DNA of 64,000 nucleotides from Jannaschia maritima (GCF_030973515.1 NZ_JARGZA010000004.1:124001-188000); one strand, 5' to 3'. Counted from the stretch's first letter, positions 17,945 through 29,334 are shown. The notes: generated by a model from the sequence alone, not told the origin. A program made the numbers and translations.

Positions 17945-18357
17945 GCCGATCGGCACACGGCCCGTCTCCACCGCCATGCACGCGGCCGGTTCCGAACCCG
18001 GGGGTCCGCTTCGTCCGCGCGCGCCCATCCGCGTCGCGCCCCCTCGGTCGCCGGGATGCGGGGGCAGCGGAACGGCGGACGACCTCCGATGCGATACGCG
18101 ATCCTGTCCGACGCCCCGCAGACGCAGCGCAGACGCGACGCAGACACGCGTCGTACACCCCGCAGGACCGCCGCATCCCGGCCACCGGCGCACCCGCGAC
18201 CGGCGCCCAACCCCCGCATTTCCTGACCGAACGCCCCGGCTTGCACGCCCCCCGCGCTCTCGGTCAGACTGATACCAAGAAACGGTCTCGAACCGGCCCG
18301 ATCCGGAAAACTTATGCCGCAGCGCAGCGAAGCGCGATCCGAGTTGCCCGACCCGCG
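17945..18357. other. 413-base convergent intergenic region with 11-bp repeats
   Basis: Lies between two converging genes. No ORF is convincing. Its notable content is the GCAGAC repeat block at 18107-18150. A lower-G+C tract at about 18268-18325 (ataccaagaaacggtctc...) may belong to the rodA 3' end. Confidence 0.5.
18107..18150 (+). repeat. 11-bp-period GCAGAC repeat block, locus 1
   Basis: Perfect GCAGAC hexamers begin at 18118, 18129 and 18140, exactly 11 bases apart. The units are GCAGACGCAGC, GCAGACGCGAC and GCAGACACGCG. A degenerate unit (TCCGACGCCCC) precedes in the same phase at 18107. Matching blocks occur at 36822-36854 and 52615-52658 on the other strand, and all three finish with a GCAGACAC unit. 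Confidence 0.75.
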
Positions 18358-19527
18358 TCAGCGGCGCAGGAGCTGTCCCTCGCCCGGCAGGCGGGGGCGG
18401 TGGACATGGGCCGATTGCACCAGCCCGAACGCCACCATCAGCACCAAGAGCGCCGATCCGCCATAGCTGACCAGCGGCAGCGGCACCCCCACGACGGGGG
18501 CCAGGCCCATCACCATCGCCATGTTCACCGCGAAGAACAGGAAGAACGTCACCCCCACCCCCAGCGACACGATGGACGCGAACCGGTCCTTCGTCTTCAG
18601 CGCGGTCCACACGCAGAACGCCACGATCAGCACGTACAGCGCCAGCAGCGACAGGGACCCCGCGAAGCCGAAATCCTCTGCCAGGGTGGTGAATATGAAG
18701 TCCGTGTGCTTCTCGGGCAGGAAGTTCAGCCGCGCCTGCGTGCCCTGCATGAACCCCCGCCCCGTCAGCCCGCCCGAGCCCAGCGCGATCTTGGACTGCG
18801 TGATGTGGTATCCCGCGCCCAGGGGGTCGTTCTCCGGGTTCAGGAACGTGTCGATCCTGCGATACTGGTAGTCCTGGAGGATCTGCCAGTCCGTCCCCTT
18901 CGACTTCAGCACGGCGGTCACCAGGCCGACCCCCGCCGCCACGACGGTCGCGAAGTACGCCCAATGCACGCCCGCGATGAACATCACCGCACCGCCGCCC
19001 ATCAGCAGCAGCAACGACGTGCCCAGGTCGGGCTGCTGCACGACCAGCGCGACTGGCAGCAGGATCAGAAGGACCGGCACCAGCACCCATTGCGGGCGGC
19101 TGACCTTCGACGGCGGCAGCCAGTCGTAATAGGCCGCCAGCATCATCACCAGTGTGACCTTCATCAGCTCCGACGGCTGCAGGCGCATGAAGCCCAGGTC
19201 GATCCACCGTTGCGCGCCGCCCCCGCTCGACCCTATCACCTCGACCAGGACCAGCAGAATCAGCCCCAGCGCGTAGAACAACGCGGACACGTTCCGCCAG
19301 AACCAGATCGGAATCATCGCCACCGCGAACATCGCGGCCAGCCCCAGGGCGAAGCGCTGCATCTGCGCCTCCGCCCAGGGCCGCATCGAGCCGCCCGCGA
19401 CCGAATAAAGCACGAGCAGCCCCAGCGCGGCCACAGCGGCGACGGTGATCGTCAGCGCCCAGTTCATCGCCAGGACCTTGCGCAGGCCCGACGGCGTGCG
19501 CGCGACGTTGTATTCCAGATAGCTCAT
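18358..19527 (-). CDS. rodA: RodA, elongasome peptidoglycan polymerase
   Basis: SEDS-family glycosyltransferase (389 aa) that polymerises glycan strands for lateral wall growth with PBP2. About ten membrane segments are present. SEDS signatures include 'QPSELMKVTLVMMLAAYY', 'VQQPDLGTSLLLLMGG', 'LNFLPEKHTDFIFTTLAEDFGF' (with the essential Asp) and 'GVPLPLVSYGGSALL'. Its ATG (19527) overlaps the mrdA stop by four bases, indicating coupled translation. It is the last gene of the mre/mrd cluster. Confidence 0.96.
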   Translation of the reverse strand: MSYLEYNVARTPSGLRKVLAMNWALTITVAAVAALGLLVLYSVAGGSMRPWAEAQMQRFALGLAAMFAVAMIPIWFWRNVSALFYALGLILLVLVEVIGSSGGGAQRWIDLGFMRLQPSELMKVTLVMMLAAYYDWLPPSKVSRPQWVLVPVLLILLPVALVVQQPDLGTSLLLLMGGGAVMFIAGVHWAYFATVVAAGVGLVTAVLKSKGTDWQILQDYQYRRIDTFLNPENDPLGAGYHITQSKIALGSGGLTGRGFMQGTQARLNFLPEKHTDFIFTTLAEDFGFAGSLSLLALYVLIVAFCVWTALKTKDRFASIVSLGVGVTFFLFFAVNMAMVMGLAPVVGVPLPLVSYGGSALLVLMVAFGLVQSAHVHRPRLPGEGQLLRR

Positions 19528-21467
19528 GCGCGCGTACGCCCCCCGCCCGCGGGCGCCACGGGGGCCAGGCGCAGCGCACCCAGGCGTTCCTCCGCCTCGC
19601 CGCGCTGACCGGACGGATAGGCCTCCAGGGGCGGCACGCCGCCGTGCAGGGCATAGAGCATGATGTCGCGCGCCACCGGGGCCGCGGCCTTCGATCCGCC
19701 GCCGCCATGCTCGACCACGACCGACACGGCGTACCGGGGATCGTCGTGCGGGGCATAGCCCACGAACAGCGCGTGGTCGCGCCGGTCCCAGGGCAGGTCC
19801 TCGTTGCGGAACACGCCGCGGGCCCGTTCGGCGGCGGTGATGTTGCGGACCTGGCTGGTGCCCGTCTTGCCGGACCATTTGACGCCGGAAAGGTCGAACT
19901 TCGACCGCCCCGCCGTGCCCCGCGGGCTGTTGACGACGTCGTACATCGCCCGGCGGACCAAGTCCAAATGCGAGCGTGGTATGTCCAGCGTGCCCTGCAC
20001 GCCCGATGGCTGCGCCGCCCCGTCGATCGACCGCACGAGGCGCGGGCTGACGTTCAGGCCCGACGACAGGCGCGCCGTCATCACCGCCAGTTGCAGCGGC
20101 GAGGCCAGGACGAAGCCCTGCCCGATGGACGCGTTCAGGCTGTCGCCGACGACCCATTCCTCCGACCGCCGCTTGCGCTTCCAGGCACGGTCGGGGATCA
20201 GCCCCTCGGACACCGACGTCATCTCCAGGTCGTGACGGATGCCCAGGCCCAGCTTGCGGGCCATCGCGGCCATCCGCTCGATGCCCGTCCGCTGCGCCAG
20301 CTCGTAGTAGTAGACGTCGCAGCTTTCGCGGAGGGACTCGTTCAGGGCCACGTGCCCATGGCCGCCCCGCTTCCAGCAGTGGAATCGGCGGCCGGAGACG
20401 CGGGTGGACCCACCGCACCACACGGTCTCGTTCGGCGTGATCTCGCCCGCCGCCAGGGCGGCCAGCAGCGTGACCATCTTGAAGGTGGAGCCCGGCGGAT
20501 ACAGGCCCTGGACGATCTTGTTGTGCAACGGCCGGTGGTCGTTCTCGCGCAGCACGTCGTAGTCCGGCTGGCTGATGCCCTGCACGAACAGGTTCGGATC
20601 GAAGCTGGGCGCCGACACGGCCGCCATGACGTCGCCGTTGCGGCAATCGATCACCACCGCGGAGGCGGACTCGGACCCCAGCCGCGCCTGGGTGAAGTTC
20701 TGCAGGCCCGCGTCGATCGACATCACCACGTCGCGCCCGCTGATGCCCGGTTCGCGGTCCAGCTCGCGCATGATGCGGCCCGCGGCGTTGACCTCGATCC
20801 GCTTGCTGCCGGCACGGCCGCGCAGGCTGGCCTCCATCGCCTGCTCGGTGCCGGTCTTGCCGATCTGGAACTGCGGGACCCGCAGCAGCGGGTCGTCGGT
20901 CGTGTCACGCTCCAGATCCCGGTCCGACACCCGCCCGACATAGCCCACCACGTGGGCGAAGTCGTCGTGGCGCGGATAGACCCGGCTTAGGCCCACCTCC
21001 GGGGTGATCCCGGGAAGCGCGGGCGCGTTCAACGCGACGGCCGACAGCTCCTCCCAGGTCAGGCGCTCGGCCAGGGTCACGGCCACGAAGGACGGGCTGC
21101 GCGCCATCTCGCGCCGCGCCTTGGCGAGACGATCCTCGTCCAGGCGGATCAGGCCGCGGAGCTGCGCGATCACCGCCTCCACGTCGCCCGCATCGTCCGG
21201 GATGACCGACACGCGGTAGATCTGCTCGTTGCCCGCGATCTCGACGCCGTTGCGATCCACGATCAGGCCGCGGGCGGGCGCGATCAGGCGGACGTTGATG
21301 CGGTTCTCCTCCGCCAGGAGGCGGAACTCCTGCCCCCCGTCCAGCTGCAGCTTGGCCAGCCGCGCGGTCAACAGGCCCGCCACGCCCAGCTGCAACCCGC
21401 CCAGCACGGCGGCCCGGCGGCTGATGCCGCGCGCGGATAGCAGGGCCTCCTGCGGGTTGCGCTTCAT
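19524..21467 (-). CDS. mrdA: penicillin-binding protein 2 (transpeptidase)
   Basis: Class B PBP (647 aa) that crosslinks peptidoglycan during cell elongation with RodA. A single N-terminal membrane anchor (about residues 18-35, 'RRAAVLGGLQLGVAGLLTAR') is followed by the pedestal domain and then the transpeptidase. Catalytic motifs are S327-T-F-K330 in 'YPPGSTFKM', SCD for SxN, and KTG in 'WSGKTGTSQV'. The ATG at 21467 overlaps the mreD stop (TCAT on the plus strand), so this start is preferred over longer readings. Confidence 0.96.
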   Translation of the reverse strand: MKRNPQEALLSARGISRRAAVLGGLQLGVAGLLTARLAKLQLDGGQEFRLLAEENRINVRLIAPARGLIVDRNGVEIAGNEQIYRVSVIPDDAGDVEAVIAQLRGLIRLDEDRLAKARREMARSPSFVAVTLAERLTWEELSAVALNAPALPGITPEVGLSRVYPRHDDFAHVVGYVGRVSDRDLERDTTDDPLLRVPQFQIGKTGTEQAMEASLRGRAGSKRIEVNAAGRIMRELDREPGISGRDVVMSIDAGLQNFTQARLGSESASAVVIDCRNGDVMAAVSAPSFDPNLFVQGISQPDYDVLRENDHRPLHNKIVQGLYPPGSTFKMVTLLAALAAGEITPNETVWCGGSTRVSGRRFHCWKRGGHGHVALNESLRESCDVYYYELAQRTGIERMAAMARKLGLGIRHDLEMTSVSEGLIPDRAWKRKRRSEEWVVGDSLNASIGQGFVLASPLQLAVMTARLSSGLNVSPRLVRSIDGAAQPSGVQGTLDIPRSHLDLVRRAMYDVVNSPRGTAGRSKFDLSGVKWSGKTGTSQVRNITAAERARGVFRNEDLPWDRRDHALFVGYAPHDDPRYAVSVVVEHGGGGSKAAAPVARDIMLYALHGGVPPLEAYPSGQRGEAEERLGALRLAPVAPAGGGRTRA

Positions 21468-21994
21468 GCCCGGGCCCCCATCGTGTCCAACTCGCCCGGC
21501 GCCAGACGGCGGACGCCCAGAAGCCGCGAGACGATGGCCACCGGCCAATAGAACAGCATCGTGGCGACGGCGTGGATCGCCTGCCCACCCAGGGGCGGCG
21601 GTGCAGGGACCAGGAGGAGCGACAGGGCCAGTTGGTTCGCGGCGAAGGCCACGGCGATGCAACCGACGGCCAGCGCCGTTTCCGTGCTCCATGGCAGCGC
21701 CTCGCCGTGATCGACCCTGCGGCGCAGCCATTCCGTCACGAGGACGACGGTCAGCGTCCACAGCCCCAGGGGGCGCATCAATAACGCGTCGTCCAGCAAC
21801 AGCAGCGGCAGGAGCAGCCACAAAGGCACGTAGTCGGGACGCCGCAACACCCAGGCGATCACCAGGCACAGCATCAGGTCCGGACCGGGGATCCCCCCCT
21901 CGCCCGGCCCGAAGGGCAACAAGGCGAAGAACAGGATCGCGGTCGCGAGCGCGCCGAACAGCGCGCGGAACGCCCAGACGGTGCGTGGGGCCAT
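21464..21994 (-). CDS. mreD: MreD, rod-shape membrane protein
   Basis: A small polytopic inner-membrane protein (176 aa) of the elongasome, with about five hydrophobic segments ('FRALFGALATAILFFALLPFG', 'LMLCLVIAWVLRRPDYVPLWLLLPLLLLDDALLMRPLGL'). MreD proteins diverge strongly, and the assignment leans on the order mreC-mreD-mrdA plus the membrane pattern and the 'PDLMLCLVIAWVLRRPDYVP' signature. It shares one base with mreC and four with mrdA. Confidence 0.9.
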   Translation of the reverse strand: MAPRTVWAFRALFGALATAILFFALLPFGPGEGGIPGPDLMLCLVIAWVLRRPDYVPLWLLLPLLLLDDALLMRPLGLWTLTVVLVTEWLRRRVDHGEALPWSTETALAVGCIAVAFAANQLALSLLLVPAPPPLGGQAIHAVATMLFYWPVAIVSRLLGVRRLAPGELDTMGARA

Positions 21995-22920
21995 CACAAG
22001 GCGCCCCCTTCGGCCAGGGCTGCGGTGCCGGGCGGCGGGGGCGGCCCCTGGATGGGTGCGGCGGGCGGCTCGATCAGGGCGCCGGTGCCGGCGATCGGTG
22101 ACGCCGCGCGCGTGCGCAGGACCCGCAGGTATTCCAGCCGCTGCGTGTCGGCGGCCAGCCGGACGCGCAGGCGGCGGCTCCGGTCCAGGAACACCTCGCC
22201 CACAAGCAGGTCGGCGGGAAACACGCGCGCATCGCCCGACGTCACCACGCGGTCGCCGGGCTTCACGTCCTCCGGCACCTCGATGAAGTCGAGCGTCGGC
22301 GCCGCCGTCGTGTCGCCCGACAGGATCGCGCGCAGACCGGACGGCTTGACGGTCACGGGGATCCGGCTGTTGCCGTCCGTCAGCAGGAGCACGCGGGCCG
22401 TGCGGTCGCCCACGCCCGCGATGCGGCCCACGAGGCCGAGCCCGTCCATCGCGGCCCATCCGTCGCGGATGCCGTCCTGCGCGCCCACGTTCAGCAGGAC
22501 GGACCGCCGGAAGGGCGACCCGCTGTCGGTCAGCACGACCCCGGTCACGAAGGTCAGGTCGGGCGACAGGCGGACGTTGTTCAGATCCAGCAGGCGGGCA
22601 TTCTCCTGCTCCAACTGAATGGCGGCCTCCTGCCAGGCCTTCATGCGCTGCAGTTCGCGCCGCAGCTCGCGGTTCTGTTCGTACACGCGGGCATAGCCTT
22701 GGAAGTCGGCGATCAGGTGGCCCGTCCAGGTCAACGGCGCCAGGGCCCATTCGACGTTGGGCACCACGCGGTCCACCAGGGCCGCGCGGATACGTTCGGC
22801 CCGCGCGTTGTCGATGCGCCACAACAGCACGAGCCCCACCAGCGCCACGCAGAGCAGCGCGACGATCAGCCGGCGGACCGGCTTGCCGTAGATCTCGTGA
22901 CTGGACCGCGTGCGGGCCAT
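21994..22920 (-). CDS. mreC: MreC, rod-shape-determining protein
   Basis: Bitopic elongasome protein (308 aa) that activates PBP2/RodA. A cytoplasmic N-terminus is followed by one membrane segment (residues ~18-35, 'LIVALLCVALVGLVLLW'), a coiled coil at ~75-110 ('YARVYEQNRELRRELQRMKAWQEAAIQLEQENARL') and the two beta-barrel domains. The tail is proline-rich ('EPPAAPIQGPPPPPGTAA'). The ATG at 22920 sits 29 bases after the mreB stop. Confidence 0.95.
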   Translation of the reverse strand: MARTRSSHEIYGKPVRRLIVALLCVALVGLVLLWRIDNARAERIRAALVDRVVPNVEWALAPLTWTGHLIADFQGYARVYEQNRELRRELQRMKAWQEAAIQLEQENARLLDLNNVRLSPDLTFVTGVVLTDSGSPFRRSVLLNVGAQDGIRDGWAAMDGLGLVGRIAGVGDRTARVLLLTDGNSRIPVTVKPSGLRAILSGDTTAAPTLDFIEVPEDVKPGDRVVTSGDARVFPADLLVGEVFLDRSRRLRVRLAADTQRLEYLRVLRTRAASPIAGTGALIEPPAAPIQGPPPPPGTAALAEGGAL

Positions 22921-22949
22921 GTCGCCCCTCCGCCGGGTTCGGGCCGCCG

Positions 22950-24050
<1,101 letters not shown>

Positions 24051-24150
24051 CTAATCGCAGCCGCCGTCATGCGAAAGGCGGGGCGTCGCATTTCGGCCAC
24101 ATTTTGTGGATGTGACGCGCGACCGCATCCGCAGGCCGCGCGGCGGGTTC

Positions 24151-24660
24151 TCAGTCGTCCAGACAGGACGCGTCGGGGACCGCATCGTCCACCCAGTCGC
24201 ACAGGACGGTGACGGGCAGCGGATCGTCGCCGTCGACCAACGGAACGCCCAACAGCGCCCCGCCGGCATAGGTGCCGCCGTTCATCGCGCGATCGTCCAT
24301 CAGCACCAGCAGGTCGCCCCCGGCCAGGCCCAGCGGCGTCAGGCCCATGGCCCATCCGTCCCCCATCAAGGCCACGCCCGCGCAGAGCGGCAGGACGACG
24401 GGCAGGAACATCTCCGACGGCACGGCACGCTGACCGGCCTCCAACCGGGGACCGCGGGAGTTGGGGAAGCTGGACAGGTCCATGCGGTCCACCAGCGTCC
24501 CGACGGCGCCGCAGGGATCCAGGATCGGCTGGACGTCGAGGCGGAACGCGGCTTCGGCGGCCAGGCATTGCAGCGGCGTTCCCGGACAATCCGTGGTTTG
24601 CGCCCAGGCCGGTACGGCCGTCCATGCCAGGACGAGGAACGCGGGGGCGGCGCGGATCAC
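24151..24660 (-). CDS. exported protein of unknown function (169 aa)
   Basis: Starts at GTG 24660, overlapping the stop of the muramidase gene (GTGA), so translation is probably coupled. A signal peptide (residues 1-20, 'APAFLVLAWTAVPAWAQ') is followed by a mature domain with five or more cysteines ('TDCPGTPLQCLAAEAAF', 'LDPCGAVG', 'LPLCAG', 'VLCDWVDD', 'DASCLDD'), suggesting disulfides in the periplasm. No family is recognised. Its coupling to a muramidase suggests an accessory or immunity-like role, which is only a suggestion. Confidence 0.7.
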   Translation of the reverse strand: MIRAAPAFLVLAWTAVPAWAQTTDCPGTPLQCLAAEAAFRLDVQPILDPCGAVGTLVDRMDLSSFPNSRGPRLEAGQRAVPSEMFLPVVLPLCAGVALMGDGWAMGLTPLGLAGGDLLVLMDDRAMNGGTYAGGALLGVPLVDGDDPLPVTVLCDWVDDAVPDASCLDD

Positions 24661-25277
24661 GGCGTCTTCGCCTTCGCGGTCCTCTTGGGCACCAGCGGCG
24701 TCAGGTAGTCGGCCTCCTTGCCGCGGCGGGTGCGGTACCCGTCGCCGAAGTTCCGCAACTCCGTTTCGACGGTCGCCCAATCCTGCGCGACGGCGGCCCG
24801 GAAGAACTTGGGCGCGGCCTTCTTCAGGTCGGCGCCGTACTGGAAGGCCACGGACGCGATCACGGTCTGCGCCTCCCGCGCGAGGGCGCGGAAGCGCACC
24901 AGCTTGGGATCGGCCTTCGCGGCCACCGCGGCGTCGTAGCTCGCGGCGATCTGGTTGGCGGCCCGCGTTTTGACCGTCGTGTAGATCAACGTCGACTGCG
25001 CTTGCGTGATCGTCAGCGGCGTCTTTGCCAGGGCGGCCACGGCCTGCGTCCGCTTCAAGCCCGCATAGGGCTTGAGCAGCGCCGCCAGCGCGGGATCGGT
25101 CTTGCCGAAGAAGTCGTCGATCTGGATGGCCGAATGCTGGCCCACGTCGAAGCCGGTCGAGACTGTGACCCCCGACTGGCCCAGGACGGCGCCCGCCGCG
25201 TCCAGCGGGACATAGCCCGTCAGCCTGTCGGCCCCCTCGAGCCCCGCGATGAACTTCCAGTCGATGTTGAACGTCAT
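24657..25277 (-). CDS. pesticin-type (T4-lysozyme-like) muramidase (206 aa)
   Basis: Predicted peptidoglycan muramidase. The N-terminal part reads 'IAGLEGADRLTGYVPLD' and 'SGVTVSTGFDVGQHS', matching the pesticin C-terminal lysozyme domain, in which a Glu (here Glu14) and the T-G-F-D segment form the active site. The remainder is a helical T4L-like body. ATG 25277 is chosen because it has CGGAG about 8 bases upstream; a start 27 bases earlier is also possible. No signal peptide or membrane anchor is visible, so export would need a holin or another route. The cysteine-rich exported protein is coupled downstream and the mre elongasome genes lie beyond it. Confidence 0.75.
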   Translation of the reverse strand: MTFNIDWKFIAGLEGADRLTGYVPLDAAGAVLGQSGVTVSTGFDVGQHSAIQIDDFFGKTDPALAALLKPYAGLKRTQAVAALAKTPLTITQAQSTLIYTTVKTRAANQIAASYDAAVAAKADPKLVRFRALAREAQTVIASVAFQYGADLKKAAPKFFRAAVAQDWATVETELRNFGDGYRTRRGKEADYLTPLVPKRTAKAKTP

Positions 25278-25383
25278 TGCAATGCTCCGAAGGACCGCGG
25301 TCACGGGCGGCGCTACGGGGAACGCGCCCCCGCCGCAACGCCGAGCGCGACGGAAGGGCGGGACACCGCCGACGGGCGCCGTC

Positions 25384-26949
<1,566 letters not shown>

Positions 26950-27026
26950 GGGCGGGATCCTGTGTACCTGGGTGTCTTCTTGGCCGGCGCTGAAACCCTC
27001 CCGAGCGGTCGCGCCGATGGGCACGC

Positions 27027-27071
27027 TCAGGAGCGGCTAAGAAGAAGGTCCAGGAACAGGGTCGTGGTCAT
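27027..27071 (-). promoter_or_regulatory. leuL: leuA leader peptide MTTTLFLDLLLSRS (attenuator)
   Basis: A 14-codon ORF on the leuA strand ends 77 bases before leuA and encodes MTTTLFLDLLLSRS. Five of 14 residues are leucine, including three consecutive CTT codons, rare in this G+C-rich genome. That is the hallmark of a transcription-attenuation leader that stalls when charged leucyl-tRNA is scarce. Downstream, CGCT/AGCG at the leader end, a second CGCTC and GGCGC/GCGCC could form alternative stems. No classical T-run terminator is visible, and the ribosome site is weak. Confidence 0.7.
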
Positions 27072-27154
27072 GACAGCCAGGATACGGAAACGGATGCGGA
27101 TGTGAAGCCCCGTCTTGCCTGGACCGGGGCGATGCGTCCTCTAGGTCGCGGATC

Positions 27155-27805
27155 ATGGAGAACGCACTCGTCATCGGCGCCTCGGGCGGGATCGGGGCGG
27201 CGCTGGCGGATGCGTTGGCGGCGACCTATCACGTGGCCCGCCTGTCGCGGTCCCACGACGGTCTGGACGTCGCCGACCCTGCCTCCGTCGCGGCGCATCT
27301 GGACCCGCTGGCGGGACCCTTCGCCCGTCTGATGATCGCCACAGGCATACTGGCGCCCGACGGGCACACGCCGGAGAAGTCGCTGGACGCCATCGACGCC
27401 GATGCGATGGCGCGGACCTTCGCGGTCAACGCGATCGGTCCCGCGCTGGCGTTGCAAGCGGTCGCGGGCAAGTTGACGGACGACGCGAAGGTCGGCGTAC
27501 TGACGGCGCGGGTGGGCAGCATCGGCGACAACCGGATGGGGGGGTGGTACTCCTATCGCGCGTCGAAGGCCGCCGCGAACCAGATCGTCCACGGCGCGGC
27601 CATCGAGATCGGGCGCAGGCGCAAGGGCGCCGTCGTGGTGGCCCTGCACCCCGGCACCGTCGAGACGCCGTTCACCGAAGGGTACACCGCGAAGAAGCTG
27701 GCCCCCGCGGACAGCGCGGCCAGGCTGCTCGACGTGCTGGATGGGCTGACGCCCCGGCAATCGGGCGGGTTCTTCGACTATGCCGGAGAAGCGATCGAAT
27801 GGTAG
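27155..27805 (+). CDS. SDR-family oxidoreductase (216 aa)
   Basis: Short-chain dehydrogenase with the Rossmann glycine motif 'GASGGIGAALADAL' at residues 8-21, an 'NAIGPAL' segment and the catalytic 'YSYRASKAAAN' (YxxxK). It is shorter than classical SDRs (about 250 aa). It overlaps the photolyase start by 7 bases. SDRs of this CsgA-like type commonly accompany iron-sulfur photolyases in Rhodobacterales, so a link to light/DNA-repair physiology is likely, though no substrate is known. Divergent from the leuA leader. Confidence 0.88.
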   Translation: MENALVIGASGGIGAALADALAATYHVARLSRSHDGLDVADPASVAAHLDPLAGPFARLMIATGILAPDGHTPEKSLDAIDADAMARTFAVNAIGPALALQAVAGKLTDDAKVGVLTARVGSIGDNRMGGWYSYRASKAAANQIVHGAAIEIGRRRKGAVVVALHPGTVETPFTEGYTAKKLAPADSAARLLDVLDGLTPRQSGGFFDYAGEAIEW

Positions 27806-29334
27806 GGCGGCTGATCCTCGTGCTGGGGGACCAACTGTCCGACGATCTGTCCGCCCTGCGGGAGGGATCGAAGGACACCGACACCGTCGTCATGGCCGAG
27901 GTGCGCGCCGAGACGGACTACGTCGCCCACCACCCGCGCAAGATCGCGTTCCTGTTCGCGGCCATGCGCAAGCATGCCGATCACCTGCGGCGCGAAGGCT
28001 GGACCGTCCGTTACACGACGCTGGACGATCCGGAGAACACGCATTCCATCCCGGGCGAATTGCTGCGCGCCGCCCATGCCACGGGCGCCACGGAGGCCAT
28101 CGGGACCGAACCGGGCGAGTTCCGCCTGATCTCCGCGCTGGAGGACGGGCCCCTGCCCGTCCACCTGTTCCCCGACGACCGCTTCCTGTGCGACCACACC
28201 ACGTTCGAGGCCTGGGCCGGAGGGCGCAAGGAGTTGCGGATGGAATGGTTCTATCGCGACATGCGCCGCCGGACCGGCCTGATGATGGATGCGGACGGCA
28301 GGCCCGCGGGCGACAAGTGGAACTACGACCACGACAACCGCAAGCCCGCCCCCGACGACGTGTCCGACGCCGACGGCCCCCTGAAGTTCGAGCCCGACGA
28401 GACGACGCAGGCCGTGCTGGATCTGGTCCGCACCACCTTCGGCAACCGATATGGCAGCCTGGACGGGTTCTGGTTCGCCACGGACCGTCCGGGCGCGCTG
28501 AAGGCGCTGGACCATTTCGTGGCGCGGTCCCTGCCCAAGTTCGGCGACTTCCAGGACGCGATGGTGACCGGCGCCCCGTTCCTGTACCACGCGATCCTGT
28601 CGGTCTATCTGAATGCGGGCCTGCTGGGCTGGCGCGAGGTCTGCGAGGCGGCCGAGCGGGCGTGGAAGGACGGCAACGTCCCGATCAACGCGGCCGAAGG
28701 CTTCATCCGACAGATCATCGGATGGCGGGAATACATCCGCGGGGTCTATTTCCTCGAAGGGCCCGACTATCCGCAGCGCAACGAGCTGGGCCATTCACGC
28801 GACCTGCCCGACTTCTATTGGACCGCCGAGACGGACATGCACTGCGTGGCCGAATGCGTCACCGCGACGATGGAGGAGGCGTATGCCCACCACATCCAGC
28901 GGCTGATGGTCACGGGCAACTTCGGATTGCTGGCCGGACTGGACCCGCAGCAGGTCAGCGAGTGGTACCTGATCGTGTATGCCGACGCCTACGAATGGGT
29001 CGAGAGCCCCAACGTGATCGGGATGTCGCAGTTCGCCGACGGGGGCGTGGTCGGGTCGAAGCCCTACGTTTCGGGCGGCAACTACATCAACAGGATGTCG
29101 GACTACTGCAAGCATTGCAGCTATTCGGTCACGAAGAAGACGGGCGACGGCGCATGCCCGTTCAACCTGCTCTACTGGCACTTCCTGGACCGCCATCGCG
29201 ACCGGTTCCAGTCGAACCCCCGCATGGCGCAGATGTACCGGACCTGGGACCGCATGGACGAGGACCGCCGCCGGACGGTCATCGCAGACGGCGACAGGAT
29301 CCTGGCCAGGCTGGACGCGGGCGAACGGGTCTGA
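27799..29334 (+). CDS. phrB: iron-sulfur bacterial cryptochrome/photolyase (PhrB type)
   Basis: FAD-containing photolyase/cryptochrome of the FeS-BCP class (511 aa), whose studied members repair (6-4) photoproducts. The N-terminal antenna domain 'LILVLGDQLSDDLSALREG' is followed by the FAD domain ('GWREYIRGVYFLEGPDYPQRN', 'YAHHIQRLMVTGNFGLLAG', 'PYVSGGNYINRMSDYCKHC'). The [4Fe-4S] cysteines are C349, C437, C440 and C453, each one position before the numbering known for Agrobacterium PhrB. The His pair in 'YAHHIQRLM' and the Tyr/Asn FAD contacts are kept. It starts inside the SDR gene (ATG 27799). Confidence 0.95.
   Translation: MVGRLILVLGDQLSDDLSALREGSKDTDTVVMAEVRAETDYVAHHPRKIAFLFAAMRKHADHLRREGWTVRYTTLDDPENTHSIPGELLRAAHATGATEAIGTEPGEFRLISALEDGPLPVHLFPDDRFLCDHTTFEAWAGGRKELRMEWFYRDMRRRTGLMMDADGRPAGDKWNYDHDNRKPAPDDVSDADGPLKFEPDETTQAVLDLVRTTFGNRYGSLDGFWFATDRPGALKALDHFVARSLPKFGDFQDAMVTGAPFLYHAILSVYLNAGLLGWREVCEAAERAWKDGNVPINAAEGFIRQIIGWREYIRGVYFLEGPDYPQRNELGHSRDLPDFYWTAETDMHCVAECVTATMEEAYAHHIQRLMVTGNFGLLAGLDPQQVSEWYLIVYADAYEWVESPNVIGMSQFADGGVVGSKPYVSGGNYINRMSDYCKHCSYSVTKKTGDGACPFNLLYWHFLDRHRDRFQSNPRMAQMYRTWDRMDEDRRRTVIADGDRILARLDAGERV

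Noticed and set aside
18118-18150. CRISPR-like array at the GCAGAC repeats
   Set aside because: Units are 11 bases with no spacers of 25-40 bases and no cas genes in the window.
27068-27760. Minus-strand frame of 230 codons opposite the SDR gene
   Set aside because: It overlaps the secure SDR on the opposite strand and its sequence is low-complexity; only the 14-codon leuA leader in the same area is supported.
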